64,000 bases of DNA, taken from Adiantum capillus-veneris. Taxonomy: Eukaryota; Streptophyta; Polypodiopsida; Polypodiales; Pteridaceae. Below, one piece after another: positions 23,111 through 36,163 of the stretch. A program made the translations under genes and the position numbers. The stretch lies in NCBI GenBank assembly GCA_014529385.2, contig CM043944.1:57820268-57884267 (forward strand). The letters are read 5' to 3'. The notes beneath the pieces were generated by a model. The model was not told where the DNA came from and searched no databases. It was given only the letters and a program-made list of their open reading frames with translations. Position 1 is the first letter of the stretch. Every line of letters starts with the position of its first letter.

Positions 23111-24323
23111 TTAAATTGGCACGATTTGGACTCGTCCAGTTAGTTCTCTATAGACAATCTCTTTTTCCTGTTGCTGCATTACTTTGTGCCCACCTATTAA
23201 GAAATAGAAGTGCGAGGGCTCGTTCTCCGCGGTCTCATCCACGATGTCATGCCAAAGTTGCAGAAGGTTGCATTGCTCTCTTATTGTGACAAATGTCACA
23301 AGGTTGAGCTCTTTGTCAAATACCTCCACATCTATGACACCATTGTTCTCCAGGCCTGCTGACTCTTGATCAATAGGATAAACTTAGAGTAGCCTGCAAC
23401 AATCTGAGAGCGCTAATACTTGAAGGAGATGAGAAAGGACTGTGTGCCAATCATGTACTTGGCCACCAAAGTGTCGAGTGTGCAACCTTGCAATGTATAT
23501 TGCCCACCTCTTCAACATAACACCCTCTATCAAGAAACTTTTCATAGAAGCAAGCATCTAGAGATTTACATACCAGCATTGTCTTTGCAACATGTATGTT
23601 GCAAGTGTAAAATAGTTCCACAAATAAATTTATAAGACATAAATTACCAATCTTTACCAATTTAATGGGTACTAAATTTTGTAGGGACCTATGTATATCC
23701 CTTAATAGCTTGCTTCTGAGAGCCTCACAGACAGTGGTGTCCAGAACTAGCCAATCAATACAACCCCAATTGGTAGGGAGAGGGAGTTTATTCAGACTAC
23801 CTTTTTTATTATTTTGATTGAGCTGGTATAAATGCTCATAGAAAATTCGCTCATCTGCAAGACTCTTGCTAGTTCTTCCATATTATTGTAAAACACCAAT
23901 GTTAGCATGGGTTACATAGATGAGACCTATAATACACTCCAGTGGCTCCCATTCCTCGCATGATGAAGGATAGACATTTGCAATTGCAACAACAAAATGT
24001 AAGACACCTAGTCTAATTACTGACATTGATGAAAAACTTATGAGAAACAGATGTTGCTTTGTTAATATTGTTCTACCTCTTCAAAAGAATACACAAATAA
24101 ACAGAAAAGCAAGGTTATGAACACACTCACAGTTGCATCGAGGATGATAAGCCAATGAGACATCTCCACCATTAGCAATCACATTGGAATGACTATAGAC
24201 ATGTTCCAAAACTTCCTTAACAATTTTCTTGCCCACCTCCACTTTGAAATCTAGCACTCGTGCTTTCTATGCTGAACGAAATAGATTTTCTGCTGAGGAT
24301 CTTTTCCTCTTTCTTGGCTGCAT
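23111..24323 (-). pseudogene. Unknown protein of transposon Y (right end)
   Basis: A spliced minus-strand gene. The start is chosen at 24323, giving MQPRKRKRSSAENLF with a basic, nuclear-signal-like stretch, then after a stop 'VGKKIVKEVLEHVYSHSNV'. A GT-AG intron (gtgagt...tgtcag, about 24131-24028) joins in frame to 'LGVLHFVVAIANVYPSSCEE'. Next come 'WEPLECIIGLIYVTHAN', and 'NKLPLPTNWGCIDWLVLD'. Later pieces read 'DACFYEKFLDRGCYVEE' and 'EVFDKELNLVTFVTIREQCN'...'FYFLIGGHKVMQQQEKE'. I recognise no family. Continuous sense over more than 1 kb, with an intron that preserves frame, shows it was a real gene. Confidence 0.55.
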
Positions 24324-24733
24324 AAGAACCTAAGAGCCTTTGTATATTTTTTGTTGTTGCCATTGACTATCTATATTGATGGAGTTTGAGATAGTGATAG
24401 AGCTTATGGTGCTACTTGGCCTCCCTAGGAGACTAAAGGCGAGGCTTTCTGGGGAGAGAGCACAACAATCCCTAGAGCTATTAGGACGGAAAGAAGAAGA
24501 TTATGGAGAAAGAGCTTTTGGTGGCGAGAGAATGATATAGTATCGTAGCTGCATTTTAGTACCATAACTACGTACAGACCCTAGGCCCACATATAGATAC
24601 CTTCAACGCCATAAAAACGAGGTTTTACCTCATGTTCTTCTCTTTCTTTTGCATTTTCTAATGTATTTCTTCATATTTCTACGTTATGTTGGCTTGCTGT
24701 TGATTGGATGCGCCTCCTTTCTCTCTCCTCAAT
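24324..24733. other. Y right subterminal non-coding DNA
   Basis: Likely promoter region of the minus-strand gene starting at 24323. No further feature seen. Confidence 0.45.
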
Positions 24734-24763
24734 AAGGCCCTCCAAATGACCTCCCAAATTCCC
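24734..24763 (-). repeat. Y right terminal inverted repeat
   Basis: A 30-bp perfect inverted copy of 12793-12822, followed by TAATG where the left end is preceded by CATTA. Confidence 0.9.
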
Positions 24764-24768
24764 TAATG

Positions 24769-25892
24769 ATTTTATGTGCTCTTCTTCTTATGACTATTTC
24801 TAGAAAATCTACAAAGAGGATCTGCTACATGTGCATAATGTGGTATCCAAATAAGATAGAAGATGCAAGCACCAAGAAATCTTTGAACTTTAGTTACGAT
24901 TGTACATGTTTCTTTCATGTTTTTTATTGCATCCATCCTTTTTGGACAAGGCCTTCTACCATAAGGACCACATATACGTCCCACAATCAACACTTCATTA
25001 ACTCTGAATAAAATGTTTTGTCTAGACATAGTAATATTAATTTCTTCCAACCTTGAAAAAATCTTCTCATAGTCTTCGATATGGTTTGCAAATAACTTAT
25101 GGCACCCCTCAAATCAATAGCTTTATCTTTGTGTTTGTCTTCACATCCTTTGTAGGCACATCATCAAGAAATGGCATTGTAATTTGAGGTATGAAGTCAC
25201 ATAGGAGCTTGTTCATTCCATTCATCATATGTGAAATTGCATTTGTTGCTCCTTGAGGTAAGGTACACATCCTTACCAATCCCAAAGGTGTTTTCATAGT
25301 TTTTCGATCTCTAATCTCAACATCTAGCTGACATTGATCGTACCCTAGATGGAGTTCTCCTATTGAGTAAATTGAACTTCCTCCAAACACCTCAATAAAT
25401 TCATCCACTATTGGTCATGTACCCACATTCTTGTTGGTAACCTTGTTTATAGGTTGCATGTCTTGTATGAACCGCAAAAGCTCCATTCTTCTTAGGCTCC
25501 AAAATACCCATGCTAATCTTTTCATTGAGTAGCTCTATTAAATTTGGCAAATGTGCTTTTGGAACCGGGGTTGGATGTAGATTCCAAGGTACATGAGGGA
25601 TAGTGAAGATCACCATAGGTGCAACAACACTAGGATCAACACACCCCATCTCATGTGGCTAGAAAGCAAAAGCCTTATCATGTCTTGAAAGAATTTCTTT
25701 TAAACAATTATTCTCTTCTTGTGTCAAAAGCTTCTCACAACCAACCTTTATCTCTTTTAGGGGTTCCATTCTGAACTTGTGTCCATTTCTTTTTGGATCC
25801 CTGAGATTTGGCTGCAAAGAAGCTTGCTCTAGCTTTCTCCCGCAATCTGATGGTAAAGGTAAGACAATTGGTCTCACTTTCTTTGCCACCAT
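24769..25892 (-). pseudogene. Gypsy A reverse transcriptase half
   Basis: Minus-strand frames 25892-25659, 25649-25401, 25408-25109 and 25050-24772 follow gypsy B pol. Visible blocks are 'PIVLPLPSD', 'LPNLIELLNEKISMGILEP', 'YSIGELHLGYDQCQL', 'TPLGLVRMCTLPQGATN' and the catalytic 'MPFLDDVP' (FLDD). Then come 'VNEVLIVGRICGPYGRRP' and 'RFLGACIFYLIWIPHYAH'. It stops abruptly at the Y insertion (24768) just after the sequence equivalent to 'LYQLLRKN' of gypsy B. The copy is frameshifted at each junction. Confidence 0.93.
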
Positions 25893-27684
25893 TTGGTACT
25901 AGGTCTCCAACCGCACATCCGGTCCTTCACTAGCATTAAAATCTTTATGATCTTAAAAGCCTCAATCACATCATACATTTCCATAGAGCATACTTCCACA
26001 ACATGGGTTCCATCTTGCATACTAGAATCCATTATAGCCTCAAGCTCAAGCATAGTATCTACATGAGAAACTTGTTCAAAGAAACCTAAAATGCATTCAC
26101 TATCCTCTATGAAACTATTTTTCTTCATGTATTTCTATACATTTGATACATATTGTCGTGCACGTCTTTTCATATCTTCAAGATTTATAAAACATACTGA
26201 TCTAGGCTTTGTTAATCCTTGAAAAACTATTGAAAAAGCTTCTTCTTGCTTTGGGTCAGGTGAGAACCATTTTCTTCTTGTACCATTACAATCTTGCTTT
26301 ACAATGGTACATGGCCAAAACCACTTGTCTCCCTATAGTCTTTGAACTCTTTGTTTGCTTTTGGTAGAGGATACTCATGAAGACTAGATTGCAGTTCCTC
26401 TCATGATTCACACACACAATCAAGAACTACAAATCTCGCTTCCCATCTCTACTCTTTATACTGGCATAAGTGGAACCATAATCCAAGACCTTTGTTTCTG
26501 TGAAAACGTCTATGATGTAGGGCTTCCCAAGGATCCTACACAAAGAATTTTTGCTCATCTTTGACATTACCACACTCAAAAAATCCCCATATAGATCTTT
26601 CGATGACCTATTTGCAGATCTAATCATACAACCATGGTCTGTGTCTATTGGCTGCTTGCCCTTCATGTAAGAATGTTGGACATAAGACTGATTTCGTAGC
26701 CATGATCCCATCAATGCAACATATGGTTTCTCAAGATCACCAGCCTTGCCTAAAGTTTCTATTGTAGCTCTTGCCCAATGACTTTTGTAGTAGTGGATTT
26801 TATAGGAGGCTTCATTTTCATCATTCACAAATCTAGCATGCATATCTCTTCTATAAGACTAGTAGCATCCTACCCCACTGTCATCACATTCACTCTCTTG
26901 TACATGTATCACTTGTGCCTTGAGTTATTCTCCTTCACCTTGGGATTGTGGTGGAATAGACTCAGTAAGATTTTACGTCTTGCTTTTTATGATATCTATA
27001 ATTTCTTCATAAACTCGTGTCTATCTATGCCATAAACTTTCGCAAGGTAAAGTCAACTTTACTATTCAAAATCCTTTCGTTCAATATCCATTTTAAGTTT
27101 ATGGCAGCTTTAATGTCAGATAGTAGTCTATACACAGAGCCTTTTTATTTTGCTTTCCCTTTCTCTTTCTTCTACCTAAAGAAGTGGAGGAACTTGCGGT
27201 GAAGCCTCATAAGAAGGTCCGGGATCCTTTCTTACTCTAGCTCTTGTAACCCTCTTTGAGTAGAGGGGCCTGCATCTCCATTCTCACGTCTACGCTTCTC
27301 TTCCACAATTGCTTCATTGTTATGGCATTTTGCAGGAAAGGAATGCATTGATAAAGAGTCTACAGGATCATCCCAACCTATGGTATGGTGTATGCAATCA
27401 CCAGCTTCGTGTAATAACTATTTAGTTACCTTCCCTTTTTCATCTGACACCACTTCATACAACCACAAGCAATCGAGCTCCTCATAAATATCATGAGTAG
27501 TCTTTGACCCTTTCTTTGGAATCATCTGTATCTTTGCCCCATAGGTAGTAGCCTCCACTGCAAAGATGGCATGACTGGTCACCATATCCTCCACTAACTT
27601 TTGTATACCCCCTTTTACAAAGTTAGTTCCTAATGGAATACCTGTTTCTCATAGATGGATTCCGTAGATGGATCTTCCCATCCT
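25893..27684 (-). pseudogene. Gypsy A protease and linker region
   Basis: The block 26843-26427 aligns with the gypsy B protease region: 'ASYKIHYYKSHWARATIETL', 'PYVALMGSWLRNQSYVQHSY' (the aspartic site DHGS of B is degraded to MGSW here), 'WPIDTDHGCMIR' type sequence and 'RILGKPYI'. 26128-25874 matches the B block 'EDEECIVGVFDE' (here 'EDSECILGFFEQ'). 26850-27680 carries the degraded basic linker. The protease active site appears lost. Confidence 0.8.
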
Positions 27685-28508
27685 TCAAAAACACAAGATC
27701 TCTTTAAAGGCATCATTGAAGCTATCACAATTCCTTCTTCCATGATCTATGCTATCACACCATATGCATCTGTGAACAAATGCTTCTTTGCTTTGGGATT
27801 TCTGTCTTGCAGGTTGTCCTTTCTCTTCAAGACCTATCAGTTTTAACTTCATTTCTTGCATGTCCTTAACAAGATCATCAACCATAGAATTAACACCTTT
27901 TGGACTCACAACATTAGCAAGCAATGAGACTGCATCCTCAACCTCTTTCCACTTTAGAACTTGTCTTCAAGGAGTAGCTCTAACTTTTATTAGATCTCAA
28001 GGCCTGCAACTTGAAGGAACAATTCATTCTTTTCACTATCCATAATAGCACGCTCTGTTGCTGATATATGAGCATAGCGCCGCCCAGACTCTCTCATTAG
28101 TTCAATGATGGGAAATCCTTCTTTTGGCTTTGCAACACATTCCAAGAAAGTTATTTTTGTAACCCTTTTAGAGGCGTCCATGAAGTATTCCTCATTTAGC
28201 GAGAATTTGAATTGCTTCCAGCCTCCTTGATGATCCTCCGTGATTCCCCTTACATGATCTCTAATCTCAGGGACCACAACAAGCTCAAAACTATGAATCA
28301 TATTCAACTCTAGAACACGTTGTAGCTCCATATCCTTCACATAACCATGAACATAATTTGTGACATCTTTCCCTTTAAATTGGTCCATTTTGTTTACAAT
28401 TTCATGAAGGGATTTGGTTGTTGACACCTCCTTTGTTTCTGCATCATGTTGTTCTTGCATAAACATAGTAGCTTGAAACAATTTCATTGTGCCTTGATCA
28501 AAATGCAT
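27685..28508 (-). pseudogene. Gypsy A gag with zinc knuckle
   Basis: The minus-strand frame 28508-27990 starts MHFDQGTMKLFQATMFM and holds 'VNKMDQFKGKDVTNYVHGYV' and 'VVPEIRDHVRGI', closely matching gypsy B gag. A second frame (27924-27685) ends with the zinc knuckle CIWCDSIDHGRRNC. A frameshift lies near 27930-27990. Gag forms the RNA-packaging particle. Confidence 0.92.
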
Positions 28509-28572
28509 ACCCTATTTATCTTGTTGATCCATAAACCTTGGAAAATAATTTTTTGAACCCTCAACCCAGCTA

Positions 28573-28595
28573 GTTCGCATCGGGTTCAATAGAAA
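28573..28595 (-). other. Gypsy A primer-binding region
   Basis: On the minus strand the bases after the 5' LTR read TATTGAACCCGATGCGAA, aligning with TGGTGAACCCGACGCGAA in gypsy B. The TGG complementary to a tRNA CCA end has decayed to TAT. Confidence 0.75.
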
Positions 28596-29785
28596 TGTCG
28601 GATTGAGTACAATCTAGTTGGGAAGGTGCAAAACCTTTGGCTATGAGAATTTGTGATGAGAATCACAAACACTTTGTGAAAAAATATTTATGAATAATCA
28701 CAAACCCTCTTTCTAAAGATGCTTTGAAGTCTAAGAGCATTCAGTCAGAAAAGTCACGAACCCTCTTTCCTATCGTGCTTGGAATCTACTTGTTTTCATA
28801 GTCGAGTTTGTGATGGAAGGATCACCAATTCCCAGTTTTACTTAAAAAGAGAAATTAAAAGCACTTAACTTTCAGCCATGAAAATTCAACTCTTATACAA
28901 GAACAAATCCCATTCAAAATCGAAACCTCTTTTATGGAATCATGTAGCCTCACCCCCAATTACATAGTCATAACTTCAAACAATTGAAAGGAATACACGA
29001 GCTTTCACCTTCACGACAATTTTATTTTATTTTTGAAGAGATTTAGGAGATTCCATATTGAAGCTCACACACCATTTTTGATGAAGGGAAACCCTAATTC
29101 ACTCCCTCACAAGCTTAGATACAATATTGCAAAAAGTTGGGACTACCTTACACATAGATTGAGAAACCATGAATGGAATTAAACGGAAGGGCAAAATTGC
29201 AGGTTTTCTCACTCAAAAGCATCCCTCTCTCTCTTCCCCATGGAAATATGAGCTGATGTGTCAAGTTTTGGTCCATTTTGCCACTTTGGACTAAAACTAG
29301 GTCATTTTCAGCTTATTATTAATCCCAAAAAGATGTGTTTTTTTTATAAAAGGAGTAAAAACAATTCATACATTCTGGGGATTACGTCTCACATAAGCAT
29401 AAAAAGCATATATATGCATCATTTTACATCAATATTCCATTTTGGGTCACTTTCCATGCAATTTTATGACGACGAGACTGTTAGCTCCTATTTTTGATGG
29501 TTTTTATCCGCATCAATCTTAGTAGGTGAGATGAGTGTGCCACCATGAAACACTTGGAATATGTACCTCATAAAACAAAATTACGCATCTCAACAAGTGG
29601 AAAAAAACAAAACAATGCCACATCTAGGGTCATGACTCCCCAGATCGATATGTACATGATAACAGTCGCAGTAGTCGCTTCATCATATATTACAATATGT
29701 ACTTGATTGCTCCTATTTCCATGCATCAAAATATGTCAAAAGTGAGGTGAATGTTTTTATTTAACATTGTGTATGTGCCATAGCA
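28596..29785 (-). repeat. Gypsy A 5' LTR
   Basis: About 1.19 kb, homologous to 9718-10846. The outer terminus on the minus strand is TGCTATGG, the inner terminus ..CCGACA. Confidence 0.9.
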
Positions 29786-32389
29786 CAAAAATATTGTAGC
29801 CCTTATACTTTCACCGGTATCAGAGCATAGGTCATGGACGGTTTTTGGGAAATATTTTTTGCAGGGAGAAGACCGTAGAGAACAAAATCAAGGTGAATAT
29901 TTCAAGTGTGTGTTGGTATGGATATGTTTGATAACACACACAAGCCTCTCCCTTGCACCTGCTCCAAACCTTGCATGGGTGGTGTTTGTGGACTCACACT
30001 GACCTAATGGCTCGAACATGTTTTATGCATCATGGTGTTTGGAGCACGGTGCTCATGGAACCTCCTTCTTCTCTTCCCTCATGAAGATCTGTTGTTTCCA
30101 TCATGGTTGTTTTTTAAACCTTGGGTTCACATCCTATGGCCACTATTTCAAAAAAATTTGGGGGTCTTTTGGGGTGGGCAAGGACCCATTTCCCCCACAA
30201 GGGTATCTTGCAACCTGGAGAACAATTGAAGCCCTCAAAATTTGTGAATGCACCACTTTCACCTCAAAATAAAAAACATTCCATCAAATAATAGAATTAA
30301 TAATGAAATTACAACGAAGAAAATCTCTTGATTGTCAGCCATCTTTGTAGCTCAAAATTCTAGACAAATAAGGTTTTGTTATCTATTAATTTCCAAGTTT
30401 CCCCCCCCTAATTTCTTGGGTTTTGCAGGCTTGAAGTTTCACAAGAGGAACATCTGTGTTGGGATTGTGAGATATTGACCAAAGTTTACAACAAGATAGC
30501 ATGTTCTATAGACGCTCCAAAGGAGCCTTGGTCCAAGGATCACCGAAGTTTGCATTTCATCCAAGGGATGTGCTCCTGGTAAGAGGAAGATAGCTTTGCA
30601 AGAAAAAAAAATGCAAGCAAGGTTAGACAAGTCAAACAACGTGAGGCTTGTGTGCATGAAGTTCCATACCATCTTAAAGAATATGATGGCTATATGAGGC
30701 CACACAAGTCACGACTACTACACATAAAAACCATTTTTTGCTGGTTAGTTTCTCTGAAAAGGTTTGACTCTAGACTATGCCAGCTCAACCAAGTGATCCA
30801 AGGGGTTATTTCTTACAAAATCAAGGTTTTGATACTCTCAAAGATCATCAAAAAGTGAGTTTGTGCTTCAAGCACCACTCACAACCAAAAAAGGAGTCTA
30901 CAAATGCCACAAAATAGGTGCACATAAACTCTTTGTTTTCATTTTTTATGTGATTAAATTATGCAGTAATCAGTAGCCACGATGAAGCAAGGCTCCGTAA
31001 GAATCCTTAGTGATTCAAGTTTTTAGTTCATGGGTGCATGCTTCATACATGAAATAACAACACAAGTCTTAGAGGCACACCATAATTTGAAGCAAGGCTT
31101 TCAATTTTATGCCTATGTTAGAGTAGCATCCAAAGTTTGCAATATGCTATCAACATAAAAACTTGGAGACTCCTTGAGGAGCAAGAGTATCTACCCATTT
31201 ATCAAAGGGTTTCTAGCATGCACCAAGCCAAGGGGGTTCTAAGGTATGTTGGGTGATCTCTATGTATGTCAACATCCATGGCTATGAGCTTGATTCAACT
31301 ACAAAAATCTTAAAAACCACGGTCATGGGCAAGATTCAAAGACTATCAAATTAGAGTTGGTACTTACTACTATATTTAAAGGACTTCCAAATCCATCCAA
31401 AATATATTTCAAGCGAGAAATTTCTTGCATGATTTTGAGACAGCTAGCACAAGAAAGACAACCGGGCTAGAAATTCCAAATTTTATTGTTGTTTATTCCT
31501 TTTTCACCTTCATATTGGAAATCATTATATCTTATTGCATGAGGTGTTTCAATGGCCAAAATAGAAAGCAAGGCTTCTACCCCATGCTACAGTCCTGCTC
31601 ATTACATCAAGATTGACGAGACGATGACAAGGCACTAGGCTAGGGGGAATTGGCATTGTTGGGATCAAAGCTCACATTTTATGTATGAAAATGTCAAGTT
31701 GTGATGTATCCATTTTCTACATGCATTTTTCCTTAATTCTTCTAATAGGCCTACATCAATAAAAACAAATGAGGGGGTGCTGGCTCAAACTATTGAGGCC
31801 GTCAAGGTCTTATCAACCTATGTTTTTGAGTTGCCTATGTAATGAGGATTTATCTCACTCAGTTTTTATGATTTTTCTATGATGCACAATACTTTGTTGA
31901 GGTTATACACTTAATGGCCAATTCTTTGCTTGCCAATCGCCAAGGTGGATTCAACCCAAAGTGATTTCCATATGCACTAGAGTCAGAGGATTACTTCAAA
32001 TCGATAAGATCTTCTTTATTTCTTAAGATTCTTATTGATAATTCTCTTATTGAATTACAAGAGTTAACGATATTTTTTACCTTCACCTGACTCTTGAGGC
32101 TAGTATATTTTCTTGTACTCATTGCATATAGCAACATCGATAGGAACTATACATATCATTGGTCCGAGGGTTTCCATTTCCCGAGCTAAAACCCATGAGC
32201 TAACAAGCTGGGTATCAAAATGTATGTGTAATTTACTTGATATTTTTGAAAAGTATCAATGGTGGCAAACCATATTTCAAAGAGAAAATATGTTTGAAAT
32301 TTATTTCTTATTATTTGCAACAAAAAAAAATTCCAAGTTTCACATGGTATATATAGTGAATCTAGTATGGCTAGACAATTAAAAGGAAT
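29786..32389. other. Unassigned non-coding DNA
   Basis: No frame with recognisable content. A 'ggtatcagagcat' string at about 29818 resembles a plus-strand copia primer-binding site, and 'aaatgagggggtg' near 31768 resembles a polypurine tract, so a decayed or non-autonomous LTR element is possible but no LTR pair was found. Confidence 0.4.
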
Positions 32390-33780
32390 TGAAACTTGAA
32401 TGTCTTCAACAAAGCATGGTTTAGAAAAGGAATTGAAATTTGAATGTCTTTAAGAAAGCATGGTTTAAAGACTACAATATCTCAAGAAAATATGTCTATT
32501 TATAAACTCCAAGGTAATGTCCCTAGCAAAATGCAATTGTGTTGAAAGCTAATTTTTCCAAAGAAATATAGTTTTGAGCTAGGCTAGGATCCTATGGAAA
32601 AATATGGTTGTGGCATGTCTTGCAATTCAATTTCTCAAAAGAAATATGGTTGTGAGATACATTTATACATAATTTCTATGGAAAAATATGATTGATAGCT
32701 TAGAAGACAATATCATATTTTCTTTGGCAAAGAATGGTAGTGAGGTAAGATGAGATATTATTTCTCTGGAAATATAAAGCTATAAATTTCATTTGATAAT
32801 TTTGACATGTTAAATGTTTTATGTAGCTTTTAACCCAAAAAATGTGTTCAGATGTCATTAAAAACCTTCGATTTGAGAGGTCGAATGAGTACTTTTGGAC
32901 ATTGGACGTGAAGTTTATGACACTACTAAAGCGCAATCAAAAGTAATTTCACAAGAGAAATTAGCTTGTATTGGCTCCAATAGAGCCACTTTTCATGGAG
33001 AAAGTGGTATAGTGGTTGGAAAATACTTTTGGTGGTGAGTTGGATTGCGATTTCAATTCTCTTGAGAAATATAATTGTTTGTGGGTTGGCTTGAAGCTTA
33101 ATTTCTCTAATAAAAATTGACTTGTGCTTGAAGTTTAGGGTTTCTACAAACTTATGAGCTTTTCCTAGAGTCTTACATAATTTTTCCAAATAAATATAAT
33201 TAACTTATTGGACTTCACAAGAAACACATAGCAGGACCTCCCAAATATAATTTCTCTAGTGAGATATAACTTTTTGCTAGGCTCCAACATAATTTCTCCA
33301 AAGAAATTTAGCTAAATGCTTGTAATTCTTCTAGAATTATGTAGCCACTAGTATCCCCAAGTGTATGTTGTGCTAACAAAAAATAAAATTCTTATCAAGT
33401 CTTCATCTCCATCCATCATAATAAATTGTCATCCATATCATCCTCTTAACCTTATCAAACAGAATTTCTCCAAAGAAATATGTTTCTTGCCTAGATTTAA
33501 GCTTCATATGTTTGTAAACAACTATGGTTGTAGCATATGTGGTGATATAATATCTCCAAATAAATATGCTTTTTGCCTAGATTTGAGCCTCGTCTTGGCA
33601 AAAAACTATGGTTGTAGCATGTATGGAAGCATAATTTCTCCAAAGAAATATGGTCATGAGCTAGCTTAAAACTTAGTATCTCTAAAGGAATATGGTTGCG
33701 GTAGTCTTGCAAGATAGTTTCTCCAAAGGGATACAAGTGTGAGTATATAATTTACTAAGAAGAGTAAGGAAAAAAATATA
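32390..33780. repeat. Degenerate ~70-bp tandem array with TTTCTCCAAAGAAATATG core
   Basis: At least ten diverged units share a core like 'tttctccaaagaaatatg' followed by '(g)ttgtgagctag' or 'gttgtagcatg' (for example near 32550, 32635, 33465, 33630, 33715). The core is a small inverted repeat (TTTCT...AGAAA). Period varies from about 50 to 90 bp. The frame at 33361-33669 reads through three units and is not a gene. Confidence 0.75.
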
Positions 33781-36163
33781 TTTCTTAGCTTGATAAAAAG
33801 GATGCTATGTGTTCTTTTGATAGTATAAAATGGTTATGCAATTATACAAAGAAACCAAAGAATACTTGATATAACTACTTTCTTTGGTGTTGTGCCAATA
33901 TTTCTCTCATTGGTGAGATATGATTGTTTGAATGATCCAATTGTGAATAAGATTCAATCTTGACAGGATCTCTTGCTTAATCTATAGCACTCATTGTGTC
34001 AACACAAGTGGTATTTTCAAGGTATGACCTAGCTATTAATAACTCAATCCATATAATGTCGATGGTCAATTATGTGACCCTTACCACTTGTGCTTTCAAG
34101 GAAATAAGTATTCAACTCTAAAGTGGTAGTGGAATTTGTTCACAATCAGTATTGGTAGCAAGGGAAACTATGATGGTGCCCATCTACATAGTGGTTTAAG
34201 CATTACCCTTTTGGAATCCAACCAAGGGTTTTGGGTTATCAAGGCAACATGAGGGGTTCTTGGATAAAATAATACAAATGGTTTTTCAAGGTTGCACACT
34301 AGAGTTTCATGACTTGTTTTAATGAAAATGAAATGGTCATTCATAGAGCCACATGGTAGAAGTTACATGAAGGGTTAGAGGAATTACATAATGGGTACGT
34401 CCTCTGAAAAAATTTCCCTATCCTTGTTACTTTTCCTTGATGGCATTGATGATCCATTGTGGGTACTCTCTACTAATTTTGTGGTCCCCTCTTCAAGACG
34501 GTAATGGACCTAATGGTAGGGGTTGTGTTTTGCATGTGCTATCAATCACAAGGCATACAACATGGTCTAGGAGCTCATGGAGTTTGGTCTAGCTAGTGTG
34601 GAGCAAGATTTATGAGGGACCCTCTAACTCATGTCACTGAGTGTTTCCAGTTACCTCCACACACAAGTACATCTCGCACTTGATAAATGTAATATTTCTT
34701 GACATCAATATATGAGACATGCTCCACATGTGGAGAATATGTTTCTTCAAGTATAACATTGGAGCATGTTTCTTCAATTATGTGTCGCGATAGAGTCTCT
34801 AGGTGCTGGTCAAATCCCTTTATTAGACCATTTCAAGCATGTGATATCGTGAACAATTTCACTCGCCAAAAATGATCAAATATCTAGTAAGATTTGTTAA
34901 TGCACTAGGTACTATAAATTACATTAATGGATGGTTGTTTCAAGATTTTTAAGCTACACCTTTGCATACCTATTATGCATATAGCAGGGTTATGTGCTAT
35001 TAATAGAATTGTTTCATTGTTTGTACCTAGATGTGAGTTATGTTCACATTCCATTATGATTTGCAATGCTTTAGCAAGGCTATCTTGCAATTGCGATGGG
35101 AATGATTATCGCCAAAAAGCTATTTACACATTTATTTTCCCTCTTTCATAAACGATATGAGCATATTTACTATGCCATGAGCATTGGCAAGCACAAGACA
35201 CTCCAATCATGAAAATCTAGGCTTGAGTTTGTTGTTGCTAATGCATGCACACTAGATGTTACAGTCCCTAGTGCTTAGCAACATCATATCTGTAATGGCA
35301 TGCCAGTTCATGCATTTGATAGCTTATGAAGCTTTTTAGTTACAACAAGTGTATTACCTTTATGGTATTTGTTGTGGGTCTATCATAGATGGTCATGGAT
35401 TGGTATGGGTGATTGTATACAGATTACTTAAACTTTGTAAGTTTATTCCAATGAGTCAGATAGGATGATAGGGAAACAAATGTCAACTCTAAGACCCAAA
35501 TTTTTGTAAATCTGTATATATAGATGAGTTCCACTTAAAAATTGGTTTGATGGAGGCTGGTTGAAGGTAAAGTTGACTTACGAGGTTGATATGGTTCAAT
35601 GGTTGCTTTGAATTTACCTATTTGCATGATGGTTAGTTGCTTCTTTTTTGCATGGCTCTGAGATGCTTCTGGGGTTATCACTATTGTTGATGTTGAAGCT
35701 TTTTGTAGTTGTTAAAGGAAAATGTTGATCCAACTTCTTGTCAGGACTTGATTTGATGGGAGTCAATTATGTAGAACGTGTCTTGTACTCACTAGTACTC
35801 AACTTGAGTACAATTTGTGCTACACCAAAATTAGGAATTGGCATTCTAGGACTTGTGTACATTGTTTCTCCTAGCTCGATGATTGGAGGCTTTCCCATCA
35901 TTATCCATGTGCCATAATACATTAGATTTCTTGTTGCATAAGGATCTATTACAATTGAACATGGGATTTTGAGTCATGTCTCCCCACATACGTTGGATTT
36001 GATCATTGTAGGAGACAATCAATCTTTTGTCTTATCCTTGGTCTTTTCTTGATCTTGTATTTGTTGAATATCTGATATGGAACTTGGTTCTTCATTTTAT
36101 TTTGGTTGTGCACTTTCTAGAGATGGCTTATTTGTAACAACCTCTATTGATTCTTCAATTATG
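33781..36163. other. Unassigned AT-rich non-coding DNA
   Basis: No supportable gene or repeat boundary was seen on either strand. Confidence 0.45.

Noticed and set aside
29814-31780. Plus-strand copia-like primer site and polypurine-like string suggesting another LTR element
   Set aside because: No LTR pair or coding sequence could be matched; reported only as a remark on the interval.
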